Positions 32,668 through 46,100 of a DNA stretch of 64,000 bases are shown here, piece by piece. Under the pieces are notes generated by a model that searched no databases, was not told the origin of the DNA, and worked only from the letters and a program-made list of their open reading frames with translations. How positions within the stretch are numbered: position 1 is the first letter of the stretch; the number at the start of each line of letters is the position of its first letter. This DNA comes from Amoebophrya sp. A120 (taxonomy: Eukaryota; Sar; Dinophyceae; Syndiniales; Amoebophryaceae): NCBI GenBank assembly GCA_905178155.1, contig CAJINV010000009.1:979415-1043414 (forward strand). Reading direction: 5' to 3'. A program made the position numbers and the translations under genes.

Positions 32668-35600
32668 CTAGAACGGATTCAGGGATGTGCTGTCGTCTTC
32701 GAATGATCGTTCAGGCTGCGAGGATTTTTTTCCAGCAATCTTGTTTGCCGAGGAAGAAGTAGACGACACGACCATTGCGTTATCTGTTTTCGTTATGGTT
32801 GATCTTCTGCTTTCATCCGTTTTGGCTCCCCCAGTACCGTGGCTCTTCTTTTTGCATTTGCCTGTCGAGGTGCCTGTGGCGGAGTTAGAACCATTTTTAT
32901 TGTTTGCGTTTTTATTGGTACTCTCGGATATTAGTCCCGTCTTCGTTCCAGTTCCCTGCGATTCACCTTTCCCGTTAAAAACCCCTGCGTTGTGGTATAG
33001 GAACGCGCTGCTTTTGCAGGTCGTTGTGCACAATCCCGAAGAAAACTTCTTCTGTGTCGCGGCCGTTGTCCCTACACCCTCGAAACATCTCGTGTCAAAC
33101 CCGCGCGGGCACTTCTGTCGCTCCATGTGCCTCCTCTCGCTTTTCTTTTCTCTAACCCGCTTCTTTACGTACTCCCGCTTCGAGTCTGGGGACAGGGTCT
33201 TCATCAGCTCGGCGTCCTGAGCCGCGGTCTTCTTCTTCTTGCTAGCAGCGTCGTTTGTGGTGCTTGTAGTAGTTCCATTTGTATTTTTACCATTGCTAGT
33301 TCTGGCCTCAATGTTGTTGTCCTCTCCGTCCTCAGCTTTTTTCACATCTACATAATCCGTATCGGAGTCCGGGTCGATCTCGGCAAAGTCCGAATCTTCT
33401 GACGAGATGTCCTGGAGCGATTCGTTATCGAGCTGGTCTTCGCAATCTGTGTCGATGAATCTGTCTTCCGACAAGTCGACTTTCGGCTGCACCCCGAACG
33501 CACAGCCGGCGCACCAGTGCCGGATTTTCAGGTCCGCGATCCCGTTTTTTCGTGCCTTCTTGAGCGCTTTTTCGATGTCCGCCATGCCGGGAAAGTCCTG
33601 GGCGAAGATGTTGCCGACACGGACCCAGTCGGACGCGTAGCCGTAGAACTTTAGCTGCAGGTCCGCCTCCGGACGCGGCGCGTCCACGTGTAGGCGCACG
33701 TCGTGCTTCCGGGGTTGCTTGTTCCAAAAAACGCGGGAAAAAGCAAAATCGCTGTCGATAGAATATTTCGACTTGCTCCATTTGTCGCGCTGCAGCAACA
33801 GTTCTTGCTGCTGCGCGGCGGGAATTTTACGGCACTCGCGTACATGCCCAAGCACCGCCTGCAGATGCTGGTTCGCGACGGAGGGTTCGAAATCATAGGG
33901 ATTGAAAAACGGACAAACCGCGCCCCCCAGCCCGGGCCACTGGCGGTACTCCGACTTTTCCCACTTCAAGCGAAGGCACCACTTGCGGTACACTTTTTTG
34001 TTCAAGAACCGGTGGGCGTCGCGAAAGTTCTGGGAATGCTTTTGTTCCCGGAAAAACCTCTTGAAATTTTCCTCCAGCTCCAGTTGCGCCGCAGTCGGCG
34101 CGTAATGAAAGAGGCCTGACGTGGGGGAGGCGCTTGATAGTATCGAAGTCATCTTATCCACAGAGGTTGATGCACTGCCGTCCTTTTTCTCTACCGTGCG
34201 CGTCGCCTGTGCTTTGTTTTCGGCAGAAGGTGGAGCTGTGGTTGAATTGCTCGTATTGTTGGCTTCCTTCGACTTTTTTCTGCCCTTCTTTTTTCCTCCT
34301 CCGGAAACAACCGTAGCTGCGTTCGAAGCAACACCAGCTGTGGCAGGGTGAGTGGCGCTCGCATGATCATCGTCTCTACTTGCAACAGCTGCGCCCTTGT
34401 CTAGCTCAACACCTTTCCCACGCCCACCTGCCGTCTCGGTAGAAGTTGCAGCAGCGGAAAGATCCGTTCTCGTTTTGCTCTTATTCTTCGGGTTTTGCGT
34501 GAACCATTTGTAACGGAACCAGCCAAGGACGTCCGGCTTCAGGTAAGTCCGCTCGGAAATCTTTGGAAGGTAAGCGCTATCTTTGAAATCGGCGTCCGGC
34601 ATCCGCACCCAACCATCTTCAGGCGGTAGCATGTGCCGCACAAGATTCGCATATTTCTGGTTGCCATCCAGGGTGACAAACTTCTCGTAAGCGGAATACC
34701 CATCCGTGTCCTCCTCGCACAAGGACAAAGGCGAGGAAAAAGAATTCCCTCCGGACCCTTCCTTCTGCCACTCCCGCTGCGCGCGGCTCCACCGGTACAT
34801 CGTGCTCCCTCTACTCTTTCTCGTCGTACCGCCACCCTCTGTCTGTTTTTTCGCTTCTGCTGAGTCGGGGCGCGGGGCGACCTCCCGGTACATCATGCAG
34901 CGCGGCTTCACAGACTCCCCGGGTGCGCGATACTTTCCGCGCAGACATTGGGCATCAAAATTCAGTGCAAACTCCTGCTGGAGGAGCAAGTCCAAGATCT
35001 CTTTTCGCCGATGGCGCCGTGCCTCTTTCATGCTTTCCACATGCACAATCTTCGGTTTCACGACCTTTTCCCTGGGCTCGAGCTCGTACTTGAGCCTAGT
35101 ACAATCGTAGTAGTTGATCGTGGGACTGAGCTTCGCAAGACGGACGGCTGGCCTCACGATGTCCACCAGCTGGATGCAGTGGACGAAACACTTGTTCCAA
35201 TCGTAGAGATAGATCAGCCGGTCCTGCTTGCGGTTCAAAAACAGCCCCAGCTCGTAGCTGGCGTAGTCCAAAACCGGCTCAAAAAGATGCATGTCTTGCT
35301 CCCGACACTCCCCACCATGGTCGCGCGCGCGAACAGGGCGGGAGCGCAGCTGTTAATTGATAATTTTTGGATACAGCTGGAATTTCAAAAGTCTGTGGCC
35401 ATCGCGCTTACGTCCGTTCGTTGTGCACGACAAGAAACGAACCTGAATTATTAGACGGAAAAAGTTCTTAAATGCGAAGTACTCTCTTACCTCGCAGTGA
35501 TCTGGCGCCATTGTGTTTGTTGGTCCAAACATCGCTCCGTCTGTCTGATCGAAGAAGCAACCGCTCATGGTTTGCCGGCTGTAGCCAATGACCGGCTTCA

Positions 35601-37183
35601 GTACGTGCTCGGAAAAATCATCCAGCGAGATCCAGGCGGACACCTGGATCTCGCGCCACAACAAAGGTGCATCCTTGATGCCACTTTCCGTGTCTTCGAA
35701 CAGGCAAAAAGGCCCGTCTCGGAGGTCCTTTGTCGCGGCCTCTTCTTCTTCGGTCTTGATGATGCCGCCCCAGACCGGGCTTTCTTTCGTTTCCCGCATG
35801 CGCGCCCCCCGGGTAGTCTCGTCCTCCAGGACAGGCATCCACACCCGCACCACCAGATCGTGTTCCAGTAGTGTGAGATCCGGGCAAGGAAGCTTGTCAG
35901 GCCTCTTGATTTCGAGGGCAGAACTGTCGCCGTCTTCTTCCACACCTAGGGCAGTTGTCGACAACCCTTTATTTGAACTGCCTGTGGAGGAGGGTGAGCC
36001 TGAAGCTGAACCCCCGCTGGCACGAGCGAATGCACGGTCCTGGTCTTCGTCGTCGTCCTCCTCTGCCGCGCTGTCCAAGAGACACAGCAGTTCCTTTCGT
36101 TTCAAACTCAGCAGTTCGGCTTTCCGCTGAGCCCGCAGTTTGTGGTATTGGATCTCTGGTGGCGTGAAGAAATTGGAATCGCGCACATACTTATTCATCG
36201 TCCGCATCCATGTGGGGCGAGAAGTAGATGAAGAGCTCATTTTACCTGAGCCGGTTGATGAAGATGTCGCGAGGCTTGGATTTTTTACGGCCCCCTTCTT
36301 GATGACGGACGAGGAACTACTGGTGTCAGGGTTGATATCAGCGCGCGCCGCGGGCTGCTGAAGCTGGCGGAATTCTTCCGCAACGCGCTTGTTTATCTTT
36401 TCGTCAGGGCGATCCGTCGCAGGCGTAGCGGGGCTCAGAATAATTCCTCTTTTGTTGGACACGATAAATTTCTCCAGGTACCCGGCTAAACCCCAACCGA
36501 AATGAATCCCAGTGAGGGAGCTGGGTAGAGGAAGTAAGGCGTCTTCTTCGTTGCAGATCCAGGCCTCGACATTCAACGTGGATTCGCGCTGCACCCGCTG
36601 CAACTTCAGAAAACCCTTATTCTCGGGGTGCTCACCCACCATCACCTTTTCGGGCATCTTGTGCTGAATGCGCTCCACGAGAAAATTCTCAGGCTGGTTG
36701 TCGGAACTTGCTTCATCGCCAGCATCCAGGAGCAGTTTTTTCGTTTTCTCCCCGTCGTTCCCCGTTTCGTCAGCTCCTTTGAGGGCAGTCGTGCTATCAT
36801 CAACATCAACTTCTTCCGCAGGGTTTGACTTGGTCCTCGTGAAAAACCCCAGAAGGGAAGTTGTAGACGAGTTCGATTTGTTCGCTGGCGAGGGTTTAGC
36901 CGTCTTCTTCGCGACTGCTAGTGGTTTTGGGTAGTTATCCGCTTGTTTTGCCTTTTCTTTTTCAAAACTCTCGGAGGAAGTTTTTCTTGCAGGTCCTTCC
37001 TTATGCTCTGAAGTTGTCCTGGTCGTGCAGCGGTCATGCTTGACGAAGTGCTTGTAGTATGTCGCAGCCATTTTCAGGTCCTTCCGCCGCTGCGAATTTT
37101 GCTCGTCGTCTTGCAAGGCAAGCACCTGCACGTCCTTCCCCTGTTCCTTGGTCGTGCGGCAGAAAAGCGGGCACAGTAAGCCG
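32668..37183 (-). CDS. Giant gene, segments 5 and 6
   Basis: From IGLLCPLFCRTTKEQGKDVQ to a TAG at 32668-32670. A 48-nt stretch 35490-35443 has GTAAGA...ATAATTCAG ends and may be a small canonical intron; it is a multiple of three without stops, so it may also be translated. A TAA at 35353-35355 sits inside a 21-bp sequence flanked by CAGCTG copies; without this 27 bp the frame continues KFQL|RSRPVRARDHG. Ordered parts include HLFEPVLDYASYELGLFLNR, YLYDWNKCFVHCIQLVDIVR, DVLGWFRYKWFTQNPKNKSK and several Cys pairs near the end (CAGCAFG; CPRGFDTRC). If the TAA is real, a second gene could start at the ATG at 35292. No family recognised. Confidence 0.65.
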
Positions 37184-40100
37184 ATCAGTATCAAATGTAA
37201 AAATGTCTGGGTCTGGAAACTTGTGGTGCTGGGTGGCGTCTCATGATGAGGCTAGAGATGGTGGCTCAGCATGACAAGTTTCTGAGCTCCTAGGTGTTGC
37301 CTATTCTGCATGACAAACTGCGCTTCTGCATCACAGAAAAACGGAGCTCTTGGGTAACGTGCATGACAGATCTAAGAGGTATGCCAGACATGCATGACAA
37401 ACATGAATTCTCCCAGACCCAGACATTTTTACAGTTGATAATCAGCAAGCAGTGGCAATAGCTGGTGGGATTCGTCCGGTAGCAGTACAGCAGCTCATGC
37501 GGCTTGTCAAAGGGTGAAAACGTCAAATGCGGCGTCACGGCCTTGTACTGCACGCCTTCTTGCAAAAGCTGCTTGCTGTTTTCCCACTTGTTGAAAAACA
37601 GCGAGAGGCTGCGCCGCTCCGCATCTAGCCACTCCATGACGTTCTTCTTTGACTTTTCCTCATCAATCTCACCGTTTGGCAGCGCGACCAGACACTCCCG
37701 CGGCGGAGGTTGGCCGAAGAGTTCTTCCCCGAAAAAATTTGTGAGCTTTGCGGCGCGACGCTCCAGCGGTGGGCTGTTGAGATCAATAGCTTCAGACTTG
37801 ACTCCTTGTTTTTCTGACCACTTATTCTTGCTTTTTGCAGTTTTTGTTGTCGCCGTCGCAATAGTCGTGGGGGTGACACGTTTGCCTGCCGCAGCGGTGT
37901 AGTCTGACAGACACGACTGCGCGTTGCCGCCCGCCACGGCTTGCGCAATCGAGTCTACCATAGCAGAGAAGGAGGCAGAACGATCATCTTCAATCTCCAC
38001 GGTTTCCAACATAACGCGTAACGGAGCGTCATCATCTAAAACCTTATCCAGCATGTAATACTTGAAGACCGCGAAGTCCACGAGGAAGTTCTGCAATTTC
38101 GTTTTGTTTTTCGTGACTTCGTCTATGAACTCCTTGTCATCCCAGACTGTGAACGATTCGGACAGCCGCGGATCTGTTTGCAACAGCTGCTTCTGGCTAA
38201 ATTTGAAAGTGGGCACAAAGGCCCAACGCGGATTCTTCGCCTCGTCGATCTGCTTGTACTGGAAACTGAAGAAGTGCGGTTCCAAAATTTTCGCGACGAC
38301 TGTAGGGTTGCCGTTGAGCGCAGTGGGCGTTCGGACCTGGACGATGCTGTCACTCCACCCGTTCTTTCCCGCGACGTAGGTGATCTCGTTCGGATTTTTC
38401 GAAGGTCCAGTTTTCGTCGACTCTTCTCCGTCTTGGCGCCCGGTGTCCAGCTGCGATCCGGAGCCTGCCCTCGTTTTCGTCGTCGAAGTTGTTTTGCAAC
38501 CTTTACCCTCTGGTGGTGCAGCTTGATCGGCCCCAGCTTTCTTGCACAATTTGGCCATCGCTTTGATATTCGTGGCGGCTTCCGCCTGCAGTTCCTCTAC
38601 AGTGGCGTTTTCAGACATTGACGCGATGCGTCGATCCATTGCTGCTACGTCGGAGGCACTATTGCTCCCTGTATTTTCAACGCCGCCAGCATGCTCTTTC
38701 CGTATTGCAGTCAGAATGTCATCGAATTTGAAATCATCCATTTTGCCCTTCAAAGGACTGAGGGAACTGGTTTTGTCCAGAATCGGCATGACTTTCTCTA
38801 CTTCCTTTTCTTGCTTGGCCTTGGAGGATGTGCCGGCAATAGTCGTGGCATTCGTCGCTCGCGCCGCCGTGGAGAAGGCACAACGGCGCGGGATATTTTT
38901 CATAACTATATTGTCCGACAAACTTTTTTTTGTATATTTTCGCGGTATATATATATGGTGCGGGATATTTTTCGTGGTATTGTCCGACAAAAGATGTCCA
39001 TTTTCGCCGTCCTCTGAGCGGGTGTGGGAAGAATTTTCGCCGTCCTGCATGGACTTCGGAGAATTTCGCTGCGCCCTCGAGGTGTTATCTTCGTCACGAC
39101 TTTTTGCGATGCTTGCGTCCGTACAATCTTTTCTGCCGTCCCGTACTTCATCTTTCTTCTCTCCCAGTGGTGGGTGCCCATCGTGAGTTTCCTGTGATAG
39201 GACGCCACCCTCACTTGCCTCCATTGCGCCAGTAATAAAAACTTCAAGAGCGGCCGAGTCGATGGAGCCAGGTGGCCCTCCTTGTTCCTGTATGATTTGT
39301 GGAACGACCTGGCTCAAATAACCGACAAATTTCTTCGGCCCTAAGTTCATCATTTCTTCTAGCGAGAAGTCTGTAAGCAATCTCTTTCTCGCAATGTCTG
39401 TTATGTCGCCGAAACTTTTCCCCGGGAACAATGTCGCAAAGTCTGTTGCAGAAAAATCCTTTTGGAAAGGGTCTATCCCAAAGGTAGCGCCGCGCGCCTC
39501 CACGTGGCCCATTGCGTCCTTCCTGGCAGCAGACGCGTCTTTCTCCGACTGCTGGGATGAATTGTTCTTTTCCTGCAAACTCGAGTTAGGCGAGTTTCTC
39601 GCCGTGCTGGGCTTTCCGTCGTCACCTTTCGCGCAGATGTAGTTTCTGTCCTCCGTGCAATCGTTTTCATCGCCTTTCTGTGTTTCGTCTTTCTTCTCTC
39701 CCCGAAGTGCCGGCTCATCGTGGCTTTCTTTCGATGGAACGACGCCTCCACTTGCATCCGCCGCACCTCCACGTAGTTTCCGTGTCGTTTCGTCTTCCGT
39801 GCCTCCGATCGATACTGAAGCTTTCAGTGGAACGACAGGAACAGTTTTTGAGTCTTTCTCCGGCAGCTGACTTTTATCGGCAGTCATGTCCGCGAAGGCG
39901 CTTTTTACCATGCTCGCTGCGACTTCCAAAAACCGGGCCATGGCGTCTTCCAGAAACCGTGCCATTGCGTATCCGAAACCGAACTCCTTGAAGGCCGAGT
40001 CGTCGACTTTCCCCTCTTGGTCGGCCGGTTTCGGTTCGACTTGAAGATTACTCGCATTTATTCGAAGCCGGCTCTCCTCCTTGTATCCCAGCAGCACCGG

Positions 40101-43100
40101 ACGGTTCTGAAGCTCTCCGCTCGCCCGCAGCTTCTGCACTTCGCACGTCATATGGAACACCGCATCTTGGTCGAACAACGTTTTCCCCTGGTTGTCTTCC
40201 TCGGCTAGGAAAAGGCAAAGTTCCTGCAGCATCACCTGCAGCTTCAGTGCGCAAAACCCGGTCGCCTGTGCCATGGAGGCGGGATTGTTCTGCAGCTCTA
40301 GGGCATCTGCATCATCCAACAGGTCCGCAGTGGCCGCGGAATCGGAACCACTAGTACTCTTTTTCGAGTACGCATTTTTTCGAGTCACCTGATCCCACCA
40401 ATCGTTCTTCTGCAGGCGTGATGTACCCCCGGATCTCCGCTCTAGCTTGGCCCAGTCTTCCAACGCCAAACGCTCCATGTCGGCAAAATACCCGTGGTCG
40501 TCTCGCAGCTGCTCTTTCAGTGCGCACATGGGGAAAATCAGAAGGTCTTCAGTCGCGTCTCCCAAGTCGATCTGGAGCTCCGCGGGGCGTCGACAAAAGT
40601 CCAGCAGGGTTCGGCGAACGTGCTTGCGTTGCGCGTCCAGGTTCACAAAGTCCCAAAATTCGCTGTTTTTCTGCGGGTCGTCGATTTTTTCAAGCAGCCG
40701 GTGCAAATACAAATTATTCCCGTAGACGCCGCTATTCATCAAGATTGCGTCGACAACATCGGGCGTTCTCGTCACAGCTGCGAGAGGCACCGTGTAGGTG
40801 GCAGGCGTGTCGTAACCCAGGCCATCTTTACCAGCTTCCATAGTACGGCGAACGTCGCGAGCGGAGGGCTGCAAAGGTTATCCAGTGCAAAATTATCGCA
40901 CTTGTACTTCTAATCGCAGTCACGCATGACAGACATTTGGCCTAGAAGGGCAAGACAGCATTTTACAAACTGCATCTTTGTTCATAGTCATGCCATTTAC
41001 ACTAGTGCAATGCTAATGCATTTACAAAGCATAACGCTAGCAGATCCTCGATTTGCTCATATTCGCCAGCCGGATTCAAATACAACTCCTCGTCCCACCT
41101 CAGAGCAGAGTTCTTCTTGTCGTCGTTGCGGCCAGAGTTTCGCGCAGTGAATATCTCTGGTGGCTTTTCAGCACCTTCTACCACTATGTTCAATTTTAGC
41201 AACTCTCTTCGTAGGCGCGGTCCCAGTTTTGCCGTCGCGATGACAGGCAGCCTGTCAGGGCAAGGAATCTCACAATGCGCACGGTCAAACAATTTTCGCA
41301 TGTGAAGCCCGAATCGGAGGTTATGTTTCTTCTCGAGGAGCTGGTCCCATTCGAACGCCAAGCGGAGCTGCTTACTGTACATCAACTCATTCACCTGGTT
41401 GCTGCCGGAAGCGGAGGAAGAGGATGAACCTGGTGCATTGTCGACAGTTGCGGCCGCGGACCTACTCGCAGACGCGGAAGTAAAATCACCGGAAGGAGTT
41501 AGAAAGTCGGTATCGCTTGCATTGATGGTGCGGGTGAGTTTCCCGAAACCTCCACTAGCGTCCTTCGGCTGGTGTGCGCCGGTGTGTCCTCCGCCACTGG
41601 ACTTGAGTTGTGCGTTGTGACCCCCTCGACTGCCTGCTCCGGTCACCGCTTTGCTCGCGAGCGACTCAAGCAGCAACTGCTCTTGCAGCTTGCTCTCCAG
41701 CTCTTTGCGTTGCTTCTCCTCCCGACGGAGGCGCTTGTTTTTGGATTTCTTCCCCGTCACGGTCGTTGGTAGTTCGGAAGAAGTGGACGACCCTCCGGCT
41801 GGTTGTCCTCCCCCGGACGCCGCAGCTTCCTCGCCCTCCACTGCTTCCGCAGCAGAAATCGATGGCTGGGCCGTTGTGGATACTTCTGGAACCGCGGCAC
41901 TTGTTCTTGCGTTTAGAATATCCGACGGCGCGCCGTTGGGTGCACCCTGCACGGAGTTCCATTTCCCTTTGGAAGGTGCGGCTTTCGGAAACAATTCCTC
42001 CACCGGTCGCTGCTTTTCCAAGGCTTCCAAGAACGCGTTTTTGTAGCCCCAGCGATCCGCCCGCTGGTGGGACCGCCACTGCAGCAAGGCCGTGTCAAAG
42101 TTCGGAAAAAGCCGCTCGCCCTCGGGATAGCACTCCTCGTCGCGAACGAGCCAGAGGTTGGGCAAATTCCGGTTCTCCAGGTCCGTATCCGAGGGGTCGA
42201 AGATGTAGCTGTCTTTGATCAACCACAACAAAAACGCACGGGCCTCCAAAGCGTAGCCGAAGTGCTCCAGGCCTGGGCCGGCGTCCGGGTTGATGCGGTT
42301 TATGTCCTCCACACTCTTCCAGTTTTTTGGAAACAACTTCATTTCAAAAATCCGCTGCACGATCAGCGCCCCGAGCTTGCTGAACTTCAAGGTTCGACAG
42401 GTGGACCGGTCCACCTCCTGAAAGAGTTTTAGTTTTTCCTTGGGGCGATTGTCTTCAGTCTTGTCAGTGCCCGTCGCATCGTGATCCAGTCGGTTGATCA
42501 ACGTCCCTGCGTGGTGCCAGCAGCGAACAAATTGCGACAAATCTCTACGCTGTTGATGTGCGGTTGCAATACTGGTGGCTGGTGATGTGTTATTTGCACT
42601 GGCAGACGAGCCGTTGGAGGACGTTCTTTCTCTTTCAACATGATCCTGAGCAAGAGCATCCTCCAAGTCCGAGTACCCTGGGTACTTTAGAACGACCGGT
42701 CGGATTGGTTTGAACAGCCGTTCGCTAGCGGTGAAGCCCGGGAGCTTGTCGATCTTCCGCGGAACTTTCGGGTCGATTTCGTCCCGGGATCGCAAGTTCA
42801 ACAGTTTCCGGAGCCGCGAATTTTCGTCGTGCATGTCGATGTCGCGCTTCCGGCGCTTGTAACTCGACGCGTGCTCCGGGTGCGCGCCGTAAAAGTGCTC
42901 GTTGTCGTACATATGGGGCACCCGGAAATCGCGGTGGATGCTGTCGTACACGACCCCCGTCGTTTCCCGGAGGTACTGGCCGTGCAGGGTTTCGAAAAGA
43001 CTGATCACCCCGTCGGACTTCAGCGTCCAGCCGTCCTGCCGATCGAAGGAGCGGTTGCGCGTCTCGTGGTCCGGGACGGGGAGGATGTGCTCCGCTTTCA

Positions 43101-46100
43101 CGTTTTCGATATCGAGGTAGGCCAGCGGAACCGGGTCCGCCGAGCTCATCCCCTCTTTCAACCCGTAAAACCCACTGTGCTTCGGGTCCCGCACGTTCAG
43201 CGTTTCCACTTTGTGCCGAAAGCTCGTCTCGTCCTCGAAGATGAAGTGGCGGCGGACGAACTCGCAGAACTGCTCCGCGCCCGTGTGCACGTTCCGCGGG
43301 TGCTTTTCCCCGCCACAGATCGGGTTCACGTGCGTGTTCCCGAGCAAGTAGGGGCGAATTTCGGAGTCGAAGAATTCCCCGGTCACGCACCAGTCGAACA
43401 CTTGTTCGTTCTTTTCGCACACGAGCAACCGGCGCGTAAACTCGACCGGGTCGACGAGACTCCTCGCAGTCGTGTCCCAGGGCGAGAATTTCCACTGGGT
43501 GCTGTTCCGGGTCTCCGGATCGGAGTAGAAGAGCCGAAAGTCTCGCACTTCCTCATCGGTCATGGAGCAGCACAACGTGTTCCGTGCCATGTTCGCCCGG
43601 TTGGGATCGATGATCACACGCACAGAGAAGACCTGCTTCAGCTCGTCGTAACCTAACAACACAGCCTCCGCAATGCCGTTCTCTTTCAGCAGGGCTGGAA
43701 ACTTAATGTTGTTGAAGCCGATGTTATTTTTAGTGGCAGACGTTGAAGATGTACTACTAGAGGCTGCTGTGGTAGTTGCTCCGTCTGCTACGCCACCTGT
43801 GCTCGGTGTGTTTGATGTTGTTGCACCACCAGCTCCAGCGCTGGTATGGGGGCTATAGGCACACGTACTACTGGGGGAAGCGCAATAGTACGATTTTAAA
43901 GTTTGCTCCCAGGATTCCATGTGGCGAACAAGAATGATGTCGCCCCTGCGGATCTCCCGCTCCACACTCAGCCCACTGCGGCGCGTCAGACAAGATCTGT
44001 CAACTTGGAACAGCATGTCTTTGTCCTTCGAATCTTCGAAAATCTATCCTGAGTAAAAACGTACCCACACCAGAGTCAGGATGAGGATTTTGCAACACAA
44101 ACCTAGGAGCTTTGTGAGTCACGCATGACATAAACAGACTGTGCTGCTACGGGAATGGCATTGTGTTTCGGGTGAGTTGATCAACCCAAAGACGCCGCCA
44201 CCCCGGGCCCAACGGACCTGGCACTCCAAACTATCCTCCTCACACACACACACGCACCAACTTATTTGCAGTGAGTCACGCATGACAAGCTGCACTATGC
44301 AGTGTAGTGCAGGTTAGCAAGTGCAGCCGCATCACAGATTCGTCTGCTCATCCTGTTCACAGCATCACAAATTCCAAAACACGACTGGAAATGGCTCTCA
44401 TGGGGATGCGCATTACAAGTCTTCCTGTCTTTGCAAATCTGCATTACAACTCTGGTGTGGGTACGTTTTTACTCAGGATAAAATCCGAGTCTTCGCGATC
44501 CGCCGGAAGGTCGCCATGGGTGTCTCAAAATCCTCCGGGTTCTTCGGTGCCTTACCCGCTTTACTACTGGAATTTGTACTGAGTGACGTCGAGTCGTTCG
44601 CCGTGTTAATAGTACTTCCTGGAGGGAGGGCTGATTGGTTTTTTTGTAATTTACAATTTACACCTTTGAGCAGTTTCTTCTCTGACGCCACTCGCTGCTC
44701 TGACAAGCACTGCTTCGGCAGTGGGCGGTGTAGCAACCTCGCGTCCGGTATCCAAGAAAAAACACCCATCCCCATCCATTTTGTGCATGACAAACACATG
44801 ATTTGATGCGTCCTTTGCATGACAAATTGGATGTGGATGGGTCTTTTTCTGTGGATATCCGGTTTGTGTGCGTAGTAAAAAAACTCTCGCAGGCCCGGGC
44901 CGCACACCTGCGACTGAAAGGTGTTAAACTTCGCCGGCTTCCCGATGGGAATCAATGTTCGGAACTCCATGATGTATTTACAGTCCTCCCAGTTATATCC
45001 GACGATTTTGGCACCTTCGTCGTCCAACATGGAGTCCGTCTGTGTGCATCCCGAGTTTTCCACCTGTACGATCTCTCCTGGCCCAAAATCAAACGGAACG
45101 AACTTCCAGAAAAATTGGCTTCCCTCATCTGCGTTTTTGTTGCGGTTCTCCCGTGCTGCTGTGTTTTTCGATTTGAAGTCCTCGTCTTGTGAAGAGGAAG
45201 AGCCTGCTTGATGTTGTTGTCCTAGCTTTTTCCCCACAATTGGTTTCGCAGCTGCGGACGCGGAGTTCTTTGTACTGCAGGAGCTACTATCCGCTACTTC
45301 ATCATTGTTCGGAAGGACATTGTCCTGGCAATTGCTCCAGATGGAAATATTGACGGGCTCCGGGTCGCCTTCCGTTGTCGTTTTCACGGACAGAATGCGT
45401 TCCCGTAGGTACAAAGCCCGAAACGTACAGTAATTCTTCATCAGCAGCACGTTTTTCCGACTGCTGAGGTTCTTCGCGTTTTCGAAGTACTTGCTCACGT
45501 CCGCGCTGCTGTTCAGGTTTTCCTTGCTCTTCTCGTTTTTCGTGTTCGCCGCCGCAGCCCCGCCACTGCCCAGCAGATCGTCCAGCAGGGTGTCGGCCGC
45601 CTTCCACGCGGAAATTTCCTTGTCGTTCAGGTATCAAAATGAAAAATCCCCCCACCCCATATCAAAACGAAGTTTGTGATGCTGGACTTGCGTACACAAA
45701 TCAGATTTGTCTTGCTGGAGAGGACTGCAGGCCCATACTAAGCCTGAGCAGAAAGGTTTTGGGCTAGGGTCTTAGCATCAGAAGCGTCTGCGCTGTAGGC
45801 CCAACAGCATCACAAATCGCCTGCATAAAGCGGCGGAGCCTGTGGAGGTGCCTTCTTGCAAGACAGAGATGATTTGTGGTCGCAAATCAGCATTGCAAAT
45901 TTTCTGCTACGTACCTTTTCGATATGGGGAGGGGGGATTTTTCCTCACAATATTAGGGGGGTCGAGTGCTTGCCTCTATCCGCGACCAGCATTGCGGCCA
46001 GTTTCCGAAACATGAACTCGGCTTCCTGGTACTCGGCGTCCTTTGTCTTCTTGTCTTCGTCCGTGACCACATCTCCCGTCACCGGAAGGTTGTTTGTCAG

